64,000 bases of DNA from Combretum micranthum (GCA_024138025.1 JAMXBD010001358.1:327700-391699); one strand, 5' to 3'. Shown: positions 34,611-46,984, counted from the first letter of the stretch. The notes: generated from the letters alone by a model not told the origin. A program made the numbers and translations.

Positions 34611-36523
34611 TGTAATATAAAGATAAATAAATTATAAAGAAAGGCAAATATGACATTTGATATAAAATAAGAGGGTTTTATGGTCAAGCCTAAAGTTAAA
34701 TTAGCTTTTGTCGGTTATCAAACGTGTGAATGAATATGAAGAGACGTCATTAGAGATGAAGAGACATCATTATTAAAGATGAAGAGATATTACCAAAGAT
34801 GAAGGGACATTATTAAGTATGAAGAGTTATTCCTTATCTTTTATATAAACTAGGCTTTCCTCTTCTCCAAAACATAACCTTAAACTTAGAAGTTCTCTTC
34901 ATGAGTGTTCATAGCTACCAAGAGGATTCAATAATCCAGATCAGGTAATCAAATCATCAATTCTTGCTATATGTTTCGTAGATCTATCAAGTTCTTAGGG
35001 TTTTTATATTATTTTGAAACAGAATTAGAGAATAGCTTTAGTTTGCTTAGAGATATGAAGATTTAGTGTTTAACGAGAATTGAGGATCAAATTCAAGTAA
35101 ATGTATAGTCATTTGTTCTTTAAGATCTGCAAATCTTTAGTTTCCTTAAAGTTATCTATTGTTTTTCAAGATTGGAGAAAACCTTTATTATCTTGTAGAT
35201 TCGGATTTGGTGTTAGAAAGGATTTAAAATTCGAATCTATGTGAGCATTTAAATGTTTTTAATCTTTATAATTTCATAAAAAATGGTAGTTGTTGATTTC
35301 TAGTGTATATGATGTTGAATAAATTTCTAGGGTTTGAAGAATATGTCGAGGAGATTAAGTTAATTGAAGGGTTTCTGTATTTCGATCAAGGAAAAAGGTG
35401 TAGATTTATATTTATTTTGAGATTTGGGTTTTAGATATAAATGGAATTAAATTTATTCAATGAGATATATTTTTGAATTTGATTTGTTCATGTTATTAGG
35501 TTTTATTGAATTAAGAGTTGTGTTATAAAAGCAAATTTTGGTGATTTAGAGTACTGTTCCTCAAATTTGATACAAGTACGATCGTTCTTTGTTTTTTATG
35601 TACTCGTAGGTTTAGATCTGTTTGTTGTAGGTGTGTAGGGTCAAAATATTAAATCAATCTAATTCTATATGACATATTAAATTGTTTTACTGTTTATGAT
35701 TGGCTACGGTTAGTAAAGACCACGCATAGTGTGATGCTAATGCTGGCAACCTAATGATCTATATGTGAGGTTATCTCGAGTGGACTTGTGCAACGAAATG
35801 ATTCCGGTTAGGTATTGGTAGTATGGTCGCAAGTGCTTGGAGAATTCTAGCACTATATATATATATGTATATTACTTATTTTATATATTGTTTGTTTTTT
35901 AGGAGTCATGAGATACTCCAGGTTTAGAACTAGAGTACTATAATTCTGAACTGTGTTGTTTGCTGGTTAATTAAAGATAATAAACTATGTTTGTTGCATT
36001 AGGATTAGTTGCATGAATATATATATATATATATTGTGTAGCATATGCATTTTATATGTGGTTTGTCGTATTGGGCGTTTTTGCTCACTCTTTTATCAAT
36101 TTCAGGAGCAAGTGAGGATCCAGTGATGTTTAACTTGTTAGGTTACGATATCTATATAAATGATGGGGAAGATGCTAGTGGATTGGACTATCCTGTTGAT
36201 TTCTAGACTTTCATGGTTTCTAAAGCTAGACTTGGAAGATTAAATGAAGCTTTGAAATCTTCTCTTATAAACTTTGGTTTTTATTATAAGTTTTGTTGAT
36301 ATTTTTGAGACTTTTAGTTATGATGACTTTGGTTTATGCCATTAAGATGTTTATCTTAAAAGAGTTTGTTTTAATGAGATGACTTAAACATGTATCCTTT
36401 TATGTGAGTATTGGAGTTTATTATAATTGTTTATACTTGTGGATTAGATTGATAGCCTTGGCATGTTCTTATAAAGAGAAGGACATGTAGTTTGTTGTAA
36501 TGTCCTTATTTTATGGTGTTATA
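34611..36523 (+). mobile_element. Solo LTR-C, copy 2
   Basis: 1913 bp, TGTAATATAAAGATAAAT to TTATGGTGTTATA (expected end ACA). Flanks GAAAA (34606-34610) and GAACA (36524-36528) match at 4 of 5. A TATA-like TTTTATATAAAC lies at about 34838-34850. It aligns with copy 1 along its length, including TATTGGGCGTTTTTGCTCAC near 36070. Confidence 0.75.
34735..34830 (+). repeat. Short direct repeats upstream of the LTR-C2 TATA
   Basis: About five imperfect ~20-bp units built on AGATGAAGAGACATCATTA. The first holds GACGTCA, a bZIP-type ACGT core. They end just before the TATA-like box, where U3 enhancers of LTRs usually sit. Confidence 0.7.
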
Positions 36524-36528
36524 GAACA

Positions 36529-37946
36529 CCCATCTCTCATCTCGTAACAACTCAACATAAACAACTTATTCACTTGACATAAATTGCTATTCATTCCTTC
36601 CTTGTTCAATGAAAATTGCTATTGCAATGTTTACTTGAGGAAAATGACAATTCATAGTGAATTACCATTATACAAAATGATAAATAGCAATTCATGTACC
36701 CACACCCATGAATTGCTATTCAATGGTTTATTTTTCAATTTTAGCATAAATATCCCTGTCTTGAAAATATTACCCATACAATTATCTTCTCTCTTTAATA
36801 AAGATAAGGGATATTATTGATATTTTACTTTTTACTCCAATAATTACTTGTTTTATTTTTTACACCAAGTAAACATTGTAATAGTTATTACAACCCTATT
36901 ATATTTTTGTTGAATTGGGATTCAATTCCCCCATTATTCATTATGGTAAAGTGAACGAGCCAAAGGTGTTGGCCTTTGCTTCTTAACAATGGGGGAGCTG
37001 CTGCCACTTCCTCACTCTCCTTATCCAAAACAGTAGGGGTTGTTACCACTTTCTCACTAGGGCCGTCTAACTATAAGTATATTGGATCATTAGCCCTCCT
37101 ACCAAAGCTCGAGAGATTATTCACGCTATCGACTCGGTCATGGCTCCCCTTATCCCTAATAATAGCTAGATGGAAAGGATTAATAGATGAAGGAATCTCA
37201 AACACCACACTCTCCATGAACGAAAGTAAGAATTCATTAGTCTTGAGAAAATCTAAAAAAAAATAAGGACTACAAAAGTCCTTAAGTCCAAAAACCATTA
37301 CGTAAGATAAACTGCTTACATAATCTATAATTCATAAAAATCGGGATAAAAATAAAACACAGTGATAATTTGCTAAAAATCAAGTTAATCTATAACATGA
37401 CAATTTGAAGGATCAGGAAATCACCAAAGGCCAATTCCATAACTAGGCTTTGGCACGATTAAGAAAACTTTATCTGCCAATAATAAAATATAGACTTTGG
37501 AAATTCCCCAAACGACCAGACTAATAATCTTAAGAGACGGAAATCACAATAAAGCCCTAACGATCAAATCAAACTCCCAAGAATCATAGAACGAGTTAGA
37601 AATTGAAATCTCATAATCTTAAGAAGGAAGAATTCAAGAAACAAAATAACAAATTAGATAATCCTTAAGTTAACCAATTGTTCATAAAACCTTAAATCGA
37701 AGCAAAATAAATTCGAAAACAAAACACTATGAAGATCCTTTTTCAAAGCAAATTATAAAAATCAAGATTTCCCCAAAATCATTCCAAATATCGATATTTA
37801 ACTCAAACTTAAGAAAATCATATCTGGTAACCATTACCGATATAACTCCGGATATAATGATTCGATTCAAGATTTCCGAAAGCAGTAAGAGATATTAAAT
37901 ACTAATAAAAATAAAATTTTAAATAAATTTCTCAAACTAAATACGT
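36529..37946. other. TE-derived DNA with a degenerate minus-strand ORF
   Basis: At 36950-37298 the minus strand carries an ORF of 75 codons from 37298 to 37074, then a stop, then a continuing frame with EKVVTTPTVLDKESEEVAAA. It lies upstream and on the same strand as the coiled-coil relic and may be its N-terminal part. The segment 36570-36910 has inverted AATTGCTATTCA words and an 8-bp palindrome pair (TTGTAATA / TATTACAA), which suggest a decayed MITE. From 37300 to 37946 nothing was recognised. Confidence 0.4.
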
Positions 37947-38870
37947 TGTATAAACAGAAAATCTCAGTTTCCAAATTGGCAAAGGTTTAAACTGGATAAT
38001 CATCCGGAAACCCTAACCGGAATATAATAGTGTAAGTCCGGCAATCTAGCGCCCCTAACTCTAGAGGCCAAGAGGAAGTTTAAATATGTAGAATAGCTCG
38101 TAGTAATATAAGTTTATTTAAAAACATAAGATTGGTAAATTTTTAACCTATTTTGAACCCGTTCGGATACAGACTTCGAAAAGCGTATCCCGGGGCTCGA
38201 GATATAAAAAAATATACCATTAGTACCGTTAGACTCGTAATTCCACGAGATTTCTAAATATATCAGTTATATAATTTTTTCGGGTTATAAAAGTTACAAT
38301 TATAACATTTTTATCGTATTTTCATTTCTACCGGTAATTGATTAGTCTTTTACACTATTCATTTTATTTCATTACACAATTTTATTATTATTTTTTTTTA
38401 TAATGTATACGTCGGGTTTCCTAGTAATCAAGTAAACTTCGAAAACCAGAAAATGAAACCCTAAATCGGTTTAGTTCAAGCTTTGTGAGAAAGACTTATA
38501 AACCCTAATTCCGGCTTTTCCTCGGTTTCAAAATAAGAAACTTTTATAAGAAAATTTAATTTTGAATATAGTTCTTGATTATATTTCAAACCAAGAAAAG
38601 ATCAAATTTTAAGAAAATTTCAATTCCGAGTCATCCCGAGACCCATTATAGAAAAGCGTGCCCCGGAACTAAAATTTCAAAAATTTACTTATGAGTACTC
38701 ATTTGAATCGAAATAAAATAAGGATTTCAAAAATATATTTTTCATAATTTTCCGGCTTATGAAAAATACAGTTATAGCCTTTTTATTCGTAATTCCTTAC
38801 TACCGAAAATTAAATTGTCTTGTCTACTATTCCCTACTATTCACAAGTACACCTATACTACCTATTTGCA
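37947..38870 (+). repeat. ~473-bp tandem duplication in LTR-A2 U3
   Basis: The block with GAAAAGCGTRYCCCGG, then GATTTCTAAATAT-like and ACTACCG words occurs at 38178 and again at 38651, 473 bp apart. LTR-A5 has it once. The two units have diverged considerably. Unit limits are approximate (about 37947-38404 and 38405-38870). Confidence 0.7.
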
Positions 38871-41800
38871 CACTCTATATTTCAACTCTTACCATCACTC
38901 AAATCAACTCCCCTTTTCAAAGGATTTTGTCCCTTAACTTTCCATACAAGTTATGACAACTTACACATTAAAGATAAATCAATCAAAACAAAATAAAATC
39001 AACCTTTTTCCTCCTCCCCATACATTGGTTGGCGTGAAACCCTCCCCATGAAGCTCCATTGTACAATTTTTTTTTAAAGCATTTTAGTCTCATTTAACCT
39101 AATCTCAATTTATATATAAACTACATTTTCTCTCTCTTTCCTCATTCTTTCACTTTTCAAATTTCTCAAAGGTAAAAAGCTCTCCATTTCTCTCCCTCTT
39201 TTTCCCCTATGCCGTGAGCCCCCATGCCCATCCACACACACACACAACTTTCTATTTTCCTCTTTTCCTCTCCTATTTTACTCTAAGTAATGAGCTTCTA
39301 CTCCTTCTACTCATAGATCCTTGTTATGGCAAGGATATTCTTGGATATTTCAATTAAATGTCCCCATGATCTTTTGGTAGGGACAATGAGATATCAAAAC
39401 AAGAATACCAAACCATCACAAAGTAGATCTAACCTTTAAAGGAGCTTTCATGCCAAAAGCTTTATGTTTATCCATCAAAAAGTGTTTTGAACAAAAGATC
39501 TTTTACAAAAATGTAGTTTTTATATTTTCAAAACCTATTTAAGCACTTGATATAGTAGATCTATCATTTTTCTACTCATATTCATGTAGACATTTAAGAT
39601 CTCATCTTTATTTTAAGTTTATGTGCATCGATGGTCTTTAATGTTTTTGTCTTTAGTAAATAACCTTCCTAGTGTATAGATCTATAGATAGATGAGTTAA
39701 TAAAGTCAAAAAGGAAAACACTTTTCAAGAAATGAACTTGTACAAATTCGGATGACTTTAGAAACCTAGGTTAAAAACACTTTTATCAACTTCTAAACAT
39801 ATATTTTACAAGAGAAATGAAGCCTATAGGTGAATAATGTTTGGTAATATTTTTCATAATTTTAAATGAGTTTTTGCCAAAGAAAAAGTTGGAAACAAGA
39901 GATGAAGTCCAATAGAAGTTTTGAGCTAAAAGTCTTGTAGGCAAAATTCGTAATAATGGATAGATGGTTAGAAAACACTATTTTTCCAACTTCAAAAATG
40001 GTATTTTCTTAAATAAATGAAGTCCTTAGGGTATAGGTAAAATAAATACTTAAATTTTTAAGTATAAAAAACATTTTTCTTAAAGGAATCAACTTGAAAA
40101 TGAAAATTTCTAAATTCGGATTTTTGGAACCACCCTAGTAAAAGACCCACTTAAAAGTTTATAAATGAAGATTTTATTAAAGAAATAAAGGCCTTAGGAT
40201 ATAACTAATATAAGGGTCAAAATTTCTTTAAACAAAGTGTAGTTTTCTTAAAGAAAATCCTTGTAATAAGTGAGTGTGACCAAATGTAGTAAACATACTT
40301 GTTAAACAATAGCATGAAACGGTTTTCTAAGAAAAAGGTTTATTTAAATTCTTTAAATCTAAAAATTTATAACACCTTAGACACTTAAGATTTCATATCA
40401 TGACATTCATGATAGGGAAATTCATTATCATGTCATTTAGTTTCATTTTGCACTTAGGAATCTCAAGTGCATTCATAAAAGCCGCATTTTCGGAATCTAT
40501 ATAACCGCTGTACAGATCTGATCCCTCATTTCCAAGGCTTAGATATTTTCGAAACTTGATTTAAACTTCATATTTAGAAAGCTCTTCTGAAAGAGATAGA
40601 TATCGATATAAAATTTGCGAGATTCCGAGTTAAAATGACCAAGTTATGGCCGTTTTAAGTTGGAATTCCCGCTTAGGACACGAATTACGAATTTGATAGT
40701 TCGTAAGAAGTCGTTGGATTAGTTTGAGTTGAAATACTTATTAGAGTATTTCTTCCTTTTTAGGTTATCCCGAGTTCGATGATTCCCTACCACCGGGTTA
40801 TTATTACTAGAAGACCGGTGATCCAATGGCCGAGTGAGTTTTCTCCTTGTTTTGTTACCTTGATTGTGCTTGTAATTAGTCGCATTAGAATTTTAGGAAC
40901 AAGAAAAATCGATATGAATGGGGATGGGATATATGATGAGATTGTGATGAATGTATGCCAAGGAATACTAAAGCATATCGAAACCACGATTTGATTGGAT
41001 ATGCATGGTTCATATTATTTATGTGTATGATATTGCCTGGTCACTCTAAAGAATGTATAAATATTTTGACCTAAGCAAAAAGTAAATTGATCATGCATCG
41101 CATCAGACATATTGCATTTGGTAGCGGTGCTCCTACGCAGGTCGATCGGTATGGTCCAAGGACTCGTTTGAATAATGAGACCCGGGATCAGACTCATTCA
41201 TAGGAAATTAAGGCGCATCGGGGATGCATTCCATGTGTGAGCCTAGCCGAGGCGAGTGCTAAGAGCCGAGGCTTGGGGACTAGCAGCGGTCGTGTAGACT
41301 TCAATACCATCCTAACCCAAGATACGGAGGGCGTAAATCCGTTCTGTGCGTGGGTTCCGATTACCCATGCATAATTGCTTGCTCACGTGCTTGTTCATAC
41401 ATAGCATATTGATTGATAAAACTTGTTTGTTATGGTGCGGAATTAAGGGAATTCTCACTAAGCTAGTGTAGCTTATACCCAATAGTTGTTTAAATGAGCA
41501 GGTTATTCCGAGAAATGCTAAGTGGGGACCGAGATGGTTGAAGTCGAGAATGACTTCGGGATTCCGGCAAGATATGAGAATGCTTGAATTTTTTGGCTAA
41601 GCCTTACGTTTTGCCTTGTAATAGTTTTATGTAGTGAGGTCTTGGAATAAATGTAATTGAAGTTTGATGATTTATATTTTGAAGTATAGTGTTTTGTATA
41701 TTGGAGTATAGTGGATTGTATTTCCTTTACATTGTTACTCAATTGTATCAACATAAAACGTATCATTCCGATGTGTCTCCTCTATGTGTTAGACGCCTTG

Positions 41801-41902
41801 TACATAGTATGGAAGCCTTCGTGTGACTGAGGTGGTCATTCTTAGGCTTTAATATTGTGTACGGCGGACTGCCACCTTTAGGGTACCCTTCGGGGCGTGA
41901 CA
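37947..41902 (+). mobile_element. LTR-A2 with duplicated U3
   Basis: 3956 bp, starting TGTATAAACAGAAAATCTC, aligned with the starts of LTR-A5 and A6, and ending TTCGGGGCGTGACA. The TATA box TATATAAA is at 39113-39120. The late module GGAGGGCGTAAATCC (near 41326) and a hairpin AAGCTA-gtg-TAGCTT (41460-41474) are present. Flanks are TACGT and CCCGA, so no TSD. The right flank is Athila #2 and the left flank is not, which points to a deletion or recombination at one end. Confidence 0.75.
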
Positions 41903-42235
41903 CCCGATGTTTTCAAACAATGCTTATTTAATGATGATGCTTGCTGTGTTATCAATTCCCTTAATATTCTTATGTCTAATGATGTGCAGGGGTTACTTAG
42001 AAAAGATGCTCTTGAAATTTGTCTTATACAAGGAACTGAAGGTGAAGTGGGGATCATCATGTTCATAAAGGGATAGCTCAGCTGAGAGCTAATTTAAAGA
42101 TGGAGAAAGATCCCGATGTTGAGAAGATCAATCAAAGCAATATTTCTTGTCTTAATCCATCCATTGAAGAATTGATAAATGATCTGTATTCCATTCAAAC
42201 TATGGGAATTTATGCTTACTTTGATTGATTATTAT
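41903..42235 (+). pseudogene. Athila #2 pre-RT region
   Basis: The plus frame opens DVFKQCLFNDDACCVINSLN and runs past LLRKDALEICLIQG, like the poorly conserved linker between protease and RT in Athila polyproteins. Later frames hold acidic text ending near SIQTMGIYAYFD. A frameshift lies near 42058 and stops follow. Upstream gag and protease were not found. Confidence 0.5.
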
Positions 42236-43607
42236 ATAAAATTCCTATGAAATCATATTATTATTGTTTATTTGTTGTTTTTCATCTCCATTAAACATAA
42301 AAGGAAGAAACAAAGTCATTTGATCAAGAATTAAAGCAAAACAACAAAAACAAATGAAAAATCGCACCTCCTATAATTTCAACCGAGGTTAATTGTGGCC
42401 ATTGTTCTGCCCTTGGTTAAGATTGAGTAAAGGTTCTAATTCTAACAAAGGATAAAATTGAGGCTACGATTCTGCCCTCGATTAAGACTAAGTAAAGGCC
42501 ATAGTTGATGAAGAAAAGAACACAAAGCTAACCATACCCAAAGGTGAGGTGTCCCTCGTCATGCACATGTGAAATTTCATACAAGTTTCTTATAACAAAT
42601 TTGCTACATCAATGAATAAATCATCATGATTTTCGTATTTGACACATATAAATAAATATGTATAGACGTTGTAACAGTATTGTATCATAGTGTAACAAAT
42701 TACTAACATATAATAGTGTGAGAATATCTAGTAAGAGAAACCCTACTTTTTCTAGATATTCAAGTTTGCTAGGTGAAGTCGATTTAATTTGAAGTTTATT
42801 TCAACAAGAATTTTTATTTCATAGGTGATATCTAATTTTATTTTACATTATTTCTCTTGAAATTCATGTCAAATGTTGAAAGCCATGGAGAAATAATTGT
42901 GTTAACTTTGCATTTGCAAATTCAAGACTTGATTCATGTGTTTTCAACTATGTTTTAATCGAATATTGTTTGGATACTTGTATTTAGTAGCTTGAGCTTA
43001 TTTTTATGGGTTTATATAGGTGCAACACGTACATCTATGTCTAATTTCAATTGAATAGATTAAGAAATCATTCTTTTGAATAGATTCAGGCTGCTAATGA
43101 AGTTGCCCATAACTATTTAGAGGTAGGAGTGGTGAAACTTTCTGTTACTTGATTCTAATTCATTTAAATGAATTTTTAATTAAAGAATTTTTTATCTTAA
43201 TGCAGATCTAGTTACTAATATCTTGAGAAGTGATTATAGTAGTGTGATCTAGGTTTAGATGTTCTTAATACTCAAGAGAGGCATTAACATACTCTAGTGA
43301 ATCTGATAGTATAAGTATATTAAGCAAAGAACTCATTGAGTTTGTTTAAGAAATCGCATGATAAGGACTTGGTGAAGCAAATCTTAGGTTCTTTCTTGCA
43401 TTTCAAACTTATCTTCAGAAATTTTCCCTAAGAACATGTATGTAGCTAAGATTTATTTTAGGTTAGTTTGTAAATACTAGTTTTCCATGCTTTGTTAAAT
43501 TTTCTTTGACTAGATGATAGATTAAAAGTGAGTACAGTAAATGCTAACAATCTCCAATGAATATGACCTAATATTTTCTATCTCATTTCGTAAGTGCACC
43601 TGCTTGA
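42236..43607. other. 1.4-kb unexplained segment inside Athila #2
   Basis: Non-coding and AT-rich, between the pre-RT linker and the RT of the same element, where no DNA of this kind is expected. At 42370-42510 two imperfect ~95-bp units share TGTGGCCATTGTTCTGCCC / GAGGCTACGATTCTGCCC followed by GATTAAGA-TRAGTAAAGG. No LTR ends or TSD were identified. Confidence 0.5.
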
Positions 43608-45224
43608 ATGGTAGTTGTGAATGAAATTAAACAAAAGATATTAGCATTTTTACAAATTTTATTTTTAAAACTTCGTTGTCTCAACAATAGATCCAAAACC
43701 AAAAACCCTAAGTTGAAGCTAAAGCAACTTTTGAGTTATTTGGAATATGCTTTTCTTGAGGAGAATTCAAAGCTTTTGGTAATCATTTCTTCTAATCTTG
43801 ATTCAATATAGAAAAAAGGAGTTTTTGAAAGTTTTGAAAAAGCATAAAAGAGCTATTGCATGCAAAATCTTTTATATTAAAGAAATTAATCCTTCATTTT
43901 GTACTAGTAAGATTTTGATGGAGGAAGGTTTTTGACTTGTAGTGCAACTATAACGTCGGTTGAATCCGAATATGAAGGATGTAGTGAAGAAAAAAGTTGT
44001 GAAACTTTTAGACACATGGCTTATATATCCCATTTTTTATAGTCAATGGGTGAGCCTGGTGCAAATTGTTCTAACGAAGAGTGGTATGAGGTTGTAGCTA
44101 GTGAGAAGAATGGGTTAATTTCGATGCGCATCGTCACTGGTTGGAGAATATGCATTGATTATTATAAACTCAATTATGCTACCGAGAAAGATCATTTCTT
44201 ATTTCCATTTATTGATCAAATTTGGACCGATTAGCTAGCCATGCTTTTTATTATTTCTTGGATGGTATGTTGGGTTATTTCCAAATCCCAATAGCCTTAG
44301 AGGATCAAAAGAAAACTGCTTTTACTTATCCATATGGCACATTTGCTTATAGGAGGATGCCTTTTAGACCTTGTAACCAATGTTGTCAGAACCGGACCGG
44401 GGTTTGACCCGAACAGGCTAGGGGGTCAGGGGCCGAGGGGTCGGACTGAGTTCAACTAGGGGTCGAATTGGGGTCACAAAAAATAAAAATATAAGAGATA
44501 ATTTAATTACAAAAGACCAATATGTGTGTAATCACTCAGTTAAATCTATATTTTGATCAAATTCATCAATTAATTATTAAATAAATATGATTTAATGATT
44601 ATATTTTATAAATTTATAATAAAGTATGAATAAATATTTAATTTTTATTTTTTTGGATCCGGGTCAACCGGTTCGGCTCAACCTGTTCAACCCGGTTCGA
44701 CCACTCGGGTTTACCGGGTCAGTCCGGTTCTCATAAAAAAACAAGCTAACGATCGAACCCGGCCCGCCTTCATTACTGGTTCCGATCGAACCGGCCGGTT
44801 CAGACAACCTTGCTTGTAACACGCTAACTATGTTTCAGCATTATCTGCTAACTATTTTTGAGGATTTCATTAAGGAAATTATTAAAATTTTCATGGATGA
44901 TTTTTTAGTTTTTAGTGATACATTTGATGATTGTCTCCTCAATTTGAAGAAAGTTCTCTAGTGTTATGAAGAGACAAATTTTGTACTTAGCTAAGAGAAA
45001 TGTCATTTTGCGGTTAAAGGAAGGATAGTTTTAAGCCATAAGATTTCTAGCAAAGGTATTAAGGTAGACACAATAAAGATTGAAGTGATTACAAAACTCC
45101 AACCACTAACTTCAGTCAAAGTAATTAGGAGTTTAAGGATCTTTTCAAGATTGCACGACCTTTGACAAAACTCCTTGATATGGATATTCCTTTTGTCTAT
45201 ATTGACAATTGTTTGAAAGCATTT
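43608..45224 (+). pseudogene. Athila #2 reverse transcriptase, split by a MITE
   Basis: The linker KLKLKQLLSYLEYAFLEENS leads into RT. Visible blocks are TGWRICIDYYKLN, DHFLFPFIDQI, HAFYYFLDGMLGYFQIPIAL, TYPYGTFAYRRMPF, and after the MITE IFMDDFLVFSDTFDDCLLNL with MDDF at 44893-44904. Several stops and frameshifts (for example near 43811, 44233 and 44960) abolish function. The frame is split at 44378-44812 by a hAT MITE, and the element continues after LTR-F4 with RNase H. Confidence 0.85.
44378..44812. mobile_element. hAT MITE with 8-bp TSD
   Basis: 435 bp with terminal inverted repeats CAATGTTGTCAGAACCGG and (opposite strand) CAAGGTTGTCTGAACCGG. It is flanked by a perfect CTTGTAAC duplication (44370-44377, 44813-44820). 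Eight-bp TSDs and CA-starting TIRs are the hallmark of hAT elements. The interior has CCGGTTC-rich ends and an AT-rich middle and no ORF, so it is non-autonomous. Confidence 0.93.
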
Positions 45225-46937
45225 TGTTGGTCCCAAGTAATAATCAAGAAGGGGGGTTTAATTGATTATTAATTAAAAAAGTTTTCACCCCTTTTCAAAA
45301 TATTTAAAACTCTTGTTGAAACCTTGAGAACAAATAAAACAATTAAACAATTATGAAAATAAATTGCAGAAAATAAAAAGATAGGGAAAAGAGGATAAGA
45401 CAGCAATTTATAATGATTTTGCCTTGTGCGTCAGTCCACTCTTTTAGCTCCAAGCCGAGGGCCCCATTATTCTACGGGTTTTGTTCCACTATATCCAATA
45501 AGATCAAATTACAAGATAGTGCAATCCTCTCTATCCGATTCTCACAGCTATCCTCTAGTTTACAATCAATCTACAAAGTCTAATTATGTAATCAACAAAC
45601 TATCAACTAAGAAGGAAACAACATGTTCCTTCTATTACAAATAAAAAGAGAAAATTGAAAGCTAAAAGAAATAAAGAAAGCTTGCACAATATCATATCAA
45701 TGGAAGCTTGTGGGCATAGGAAATAATTTTTTAAGCAATGTAGTCTCGATTTGGAGAGGGAAGTATGTTTTTTTTTTTTTTTTGCTGCGTGAAAGTATGT
45801 ATATTTCAGAAGTTCTGTTCTTCACTCTGTCTTTAACGCATATATGCTTCTTCTTTTCTCGTTCAGAAACTATTATGTGGATAGATATTTCATCCAAATA
45901 TCTCGACTCTTAATTTGTCATACCTTATCTTTATTTTGAAATTGCAAACTATCCGATATCTTACAACGAATAAAAGATAAATATCAGTCTTCTTGCATAA
46001 AAAAAAAAAAAATCAAACTTTTGCCTATCCTCCTAGTTTGAAACTAACGAAATTGAGAAGATAAAGTGGATAAACTCTGCTTGATTTTCATGATATATCA
46101 AATCTGGATGTATCCCATTTTACTTCCTTCCATAACGTCAAATCTGTTGTAGATAAGCTTTTTGGGATAATTGATTGTTGATATTTCTATTCCATCGTGA
46201 TATTCTTCATTTACCCTTTCCAAGATAGCATTTATCTTCTTTTTCTTGCTAGAAACCACGAAACATTCTTATTTTTGTCTTAATACTTGTAGTTATGGAT
46301 GAACATCTTGTCTTGAGCTGAAATTCGAAGGAAATTATCCAAACAATGTCTAATTTTGTCTTTAAAAAAAAATCCATTTGAAGAGAGAGGATTTGATGAT
46401 CATTTAAATCCTGTTAGATATAATCCTACTTTAGTGGAACAAATAAGTATACTATCCAAATATACTTATCATCTCGGAGCTAGGTTTTCATAAAGCTTGT
46501 TTGAATCCATATGAAAAGATGTAAATCTTATTTGAGAAGATAAACAGTGACTCTTGTTGATCCATAAATGCGGTTCAAAAGTTCCAATTAAGGTTCTGGA
46601 AAAGGTTTTGGTTTTCTGGAAAAAAAAAAAAAAAAAAAAGCTTTATCCTTAAAGTAACATTTTGGAAAACATTCTATATATCTTCTATCTCTTAAAAAAA
46701 AAAAAAAATCCTTTGATGACATTATTTCTTATCTCAGAACTTATGTACACTTTTTTTATGATAAACAAAGCATGTAACTCATCGACATGTAACTCATTGA
46801 ACCATTTATCTTGAGATAATCAAGGTTCTTTAAATCTTGTCTAAAACTTATATATATAGAAAATTCTACATCCTAAATAAAATTATTAGTTTCTTGAGTA
46901 TTTTGTTATCATGAAAACTTTAGTTAATAGAGAAACA
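45225..46937 (-). mobile_element. LTR-F4, inserted in Athila #2
   Basis: 1713 bp. The plus strand begins TGTTGGTCCCAAGT and ends GAGAAACA, and flanks CATTT (45220-45224) and CATTA (46938-46942) match at 4 of 5. The shared core is present as GCTCCAAGCCGAGGGCCCC on the plus strand. Several A/T homopolymers (45770, 46000, 46620, 46693) have expanded. It separates the RT from the RNase H of Athila #2. Confidence 0.82.
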
Positions 46938-46984
46938 CATTAATTTAATTTGCTTAAAGAGAAGCTCACTAAATACTAAAAAAT

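Noticed and set aside
37071..37298. Host gene on the minus strand
   Set aside because: Short, stopped at 37073, and continued by acidic Thr/Val text on the same strand as the coiled-coil relic. Better explained as TE-derived.
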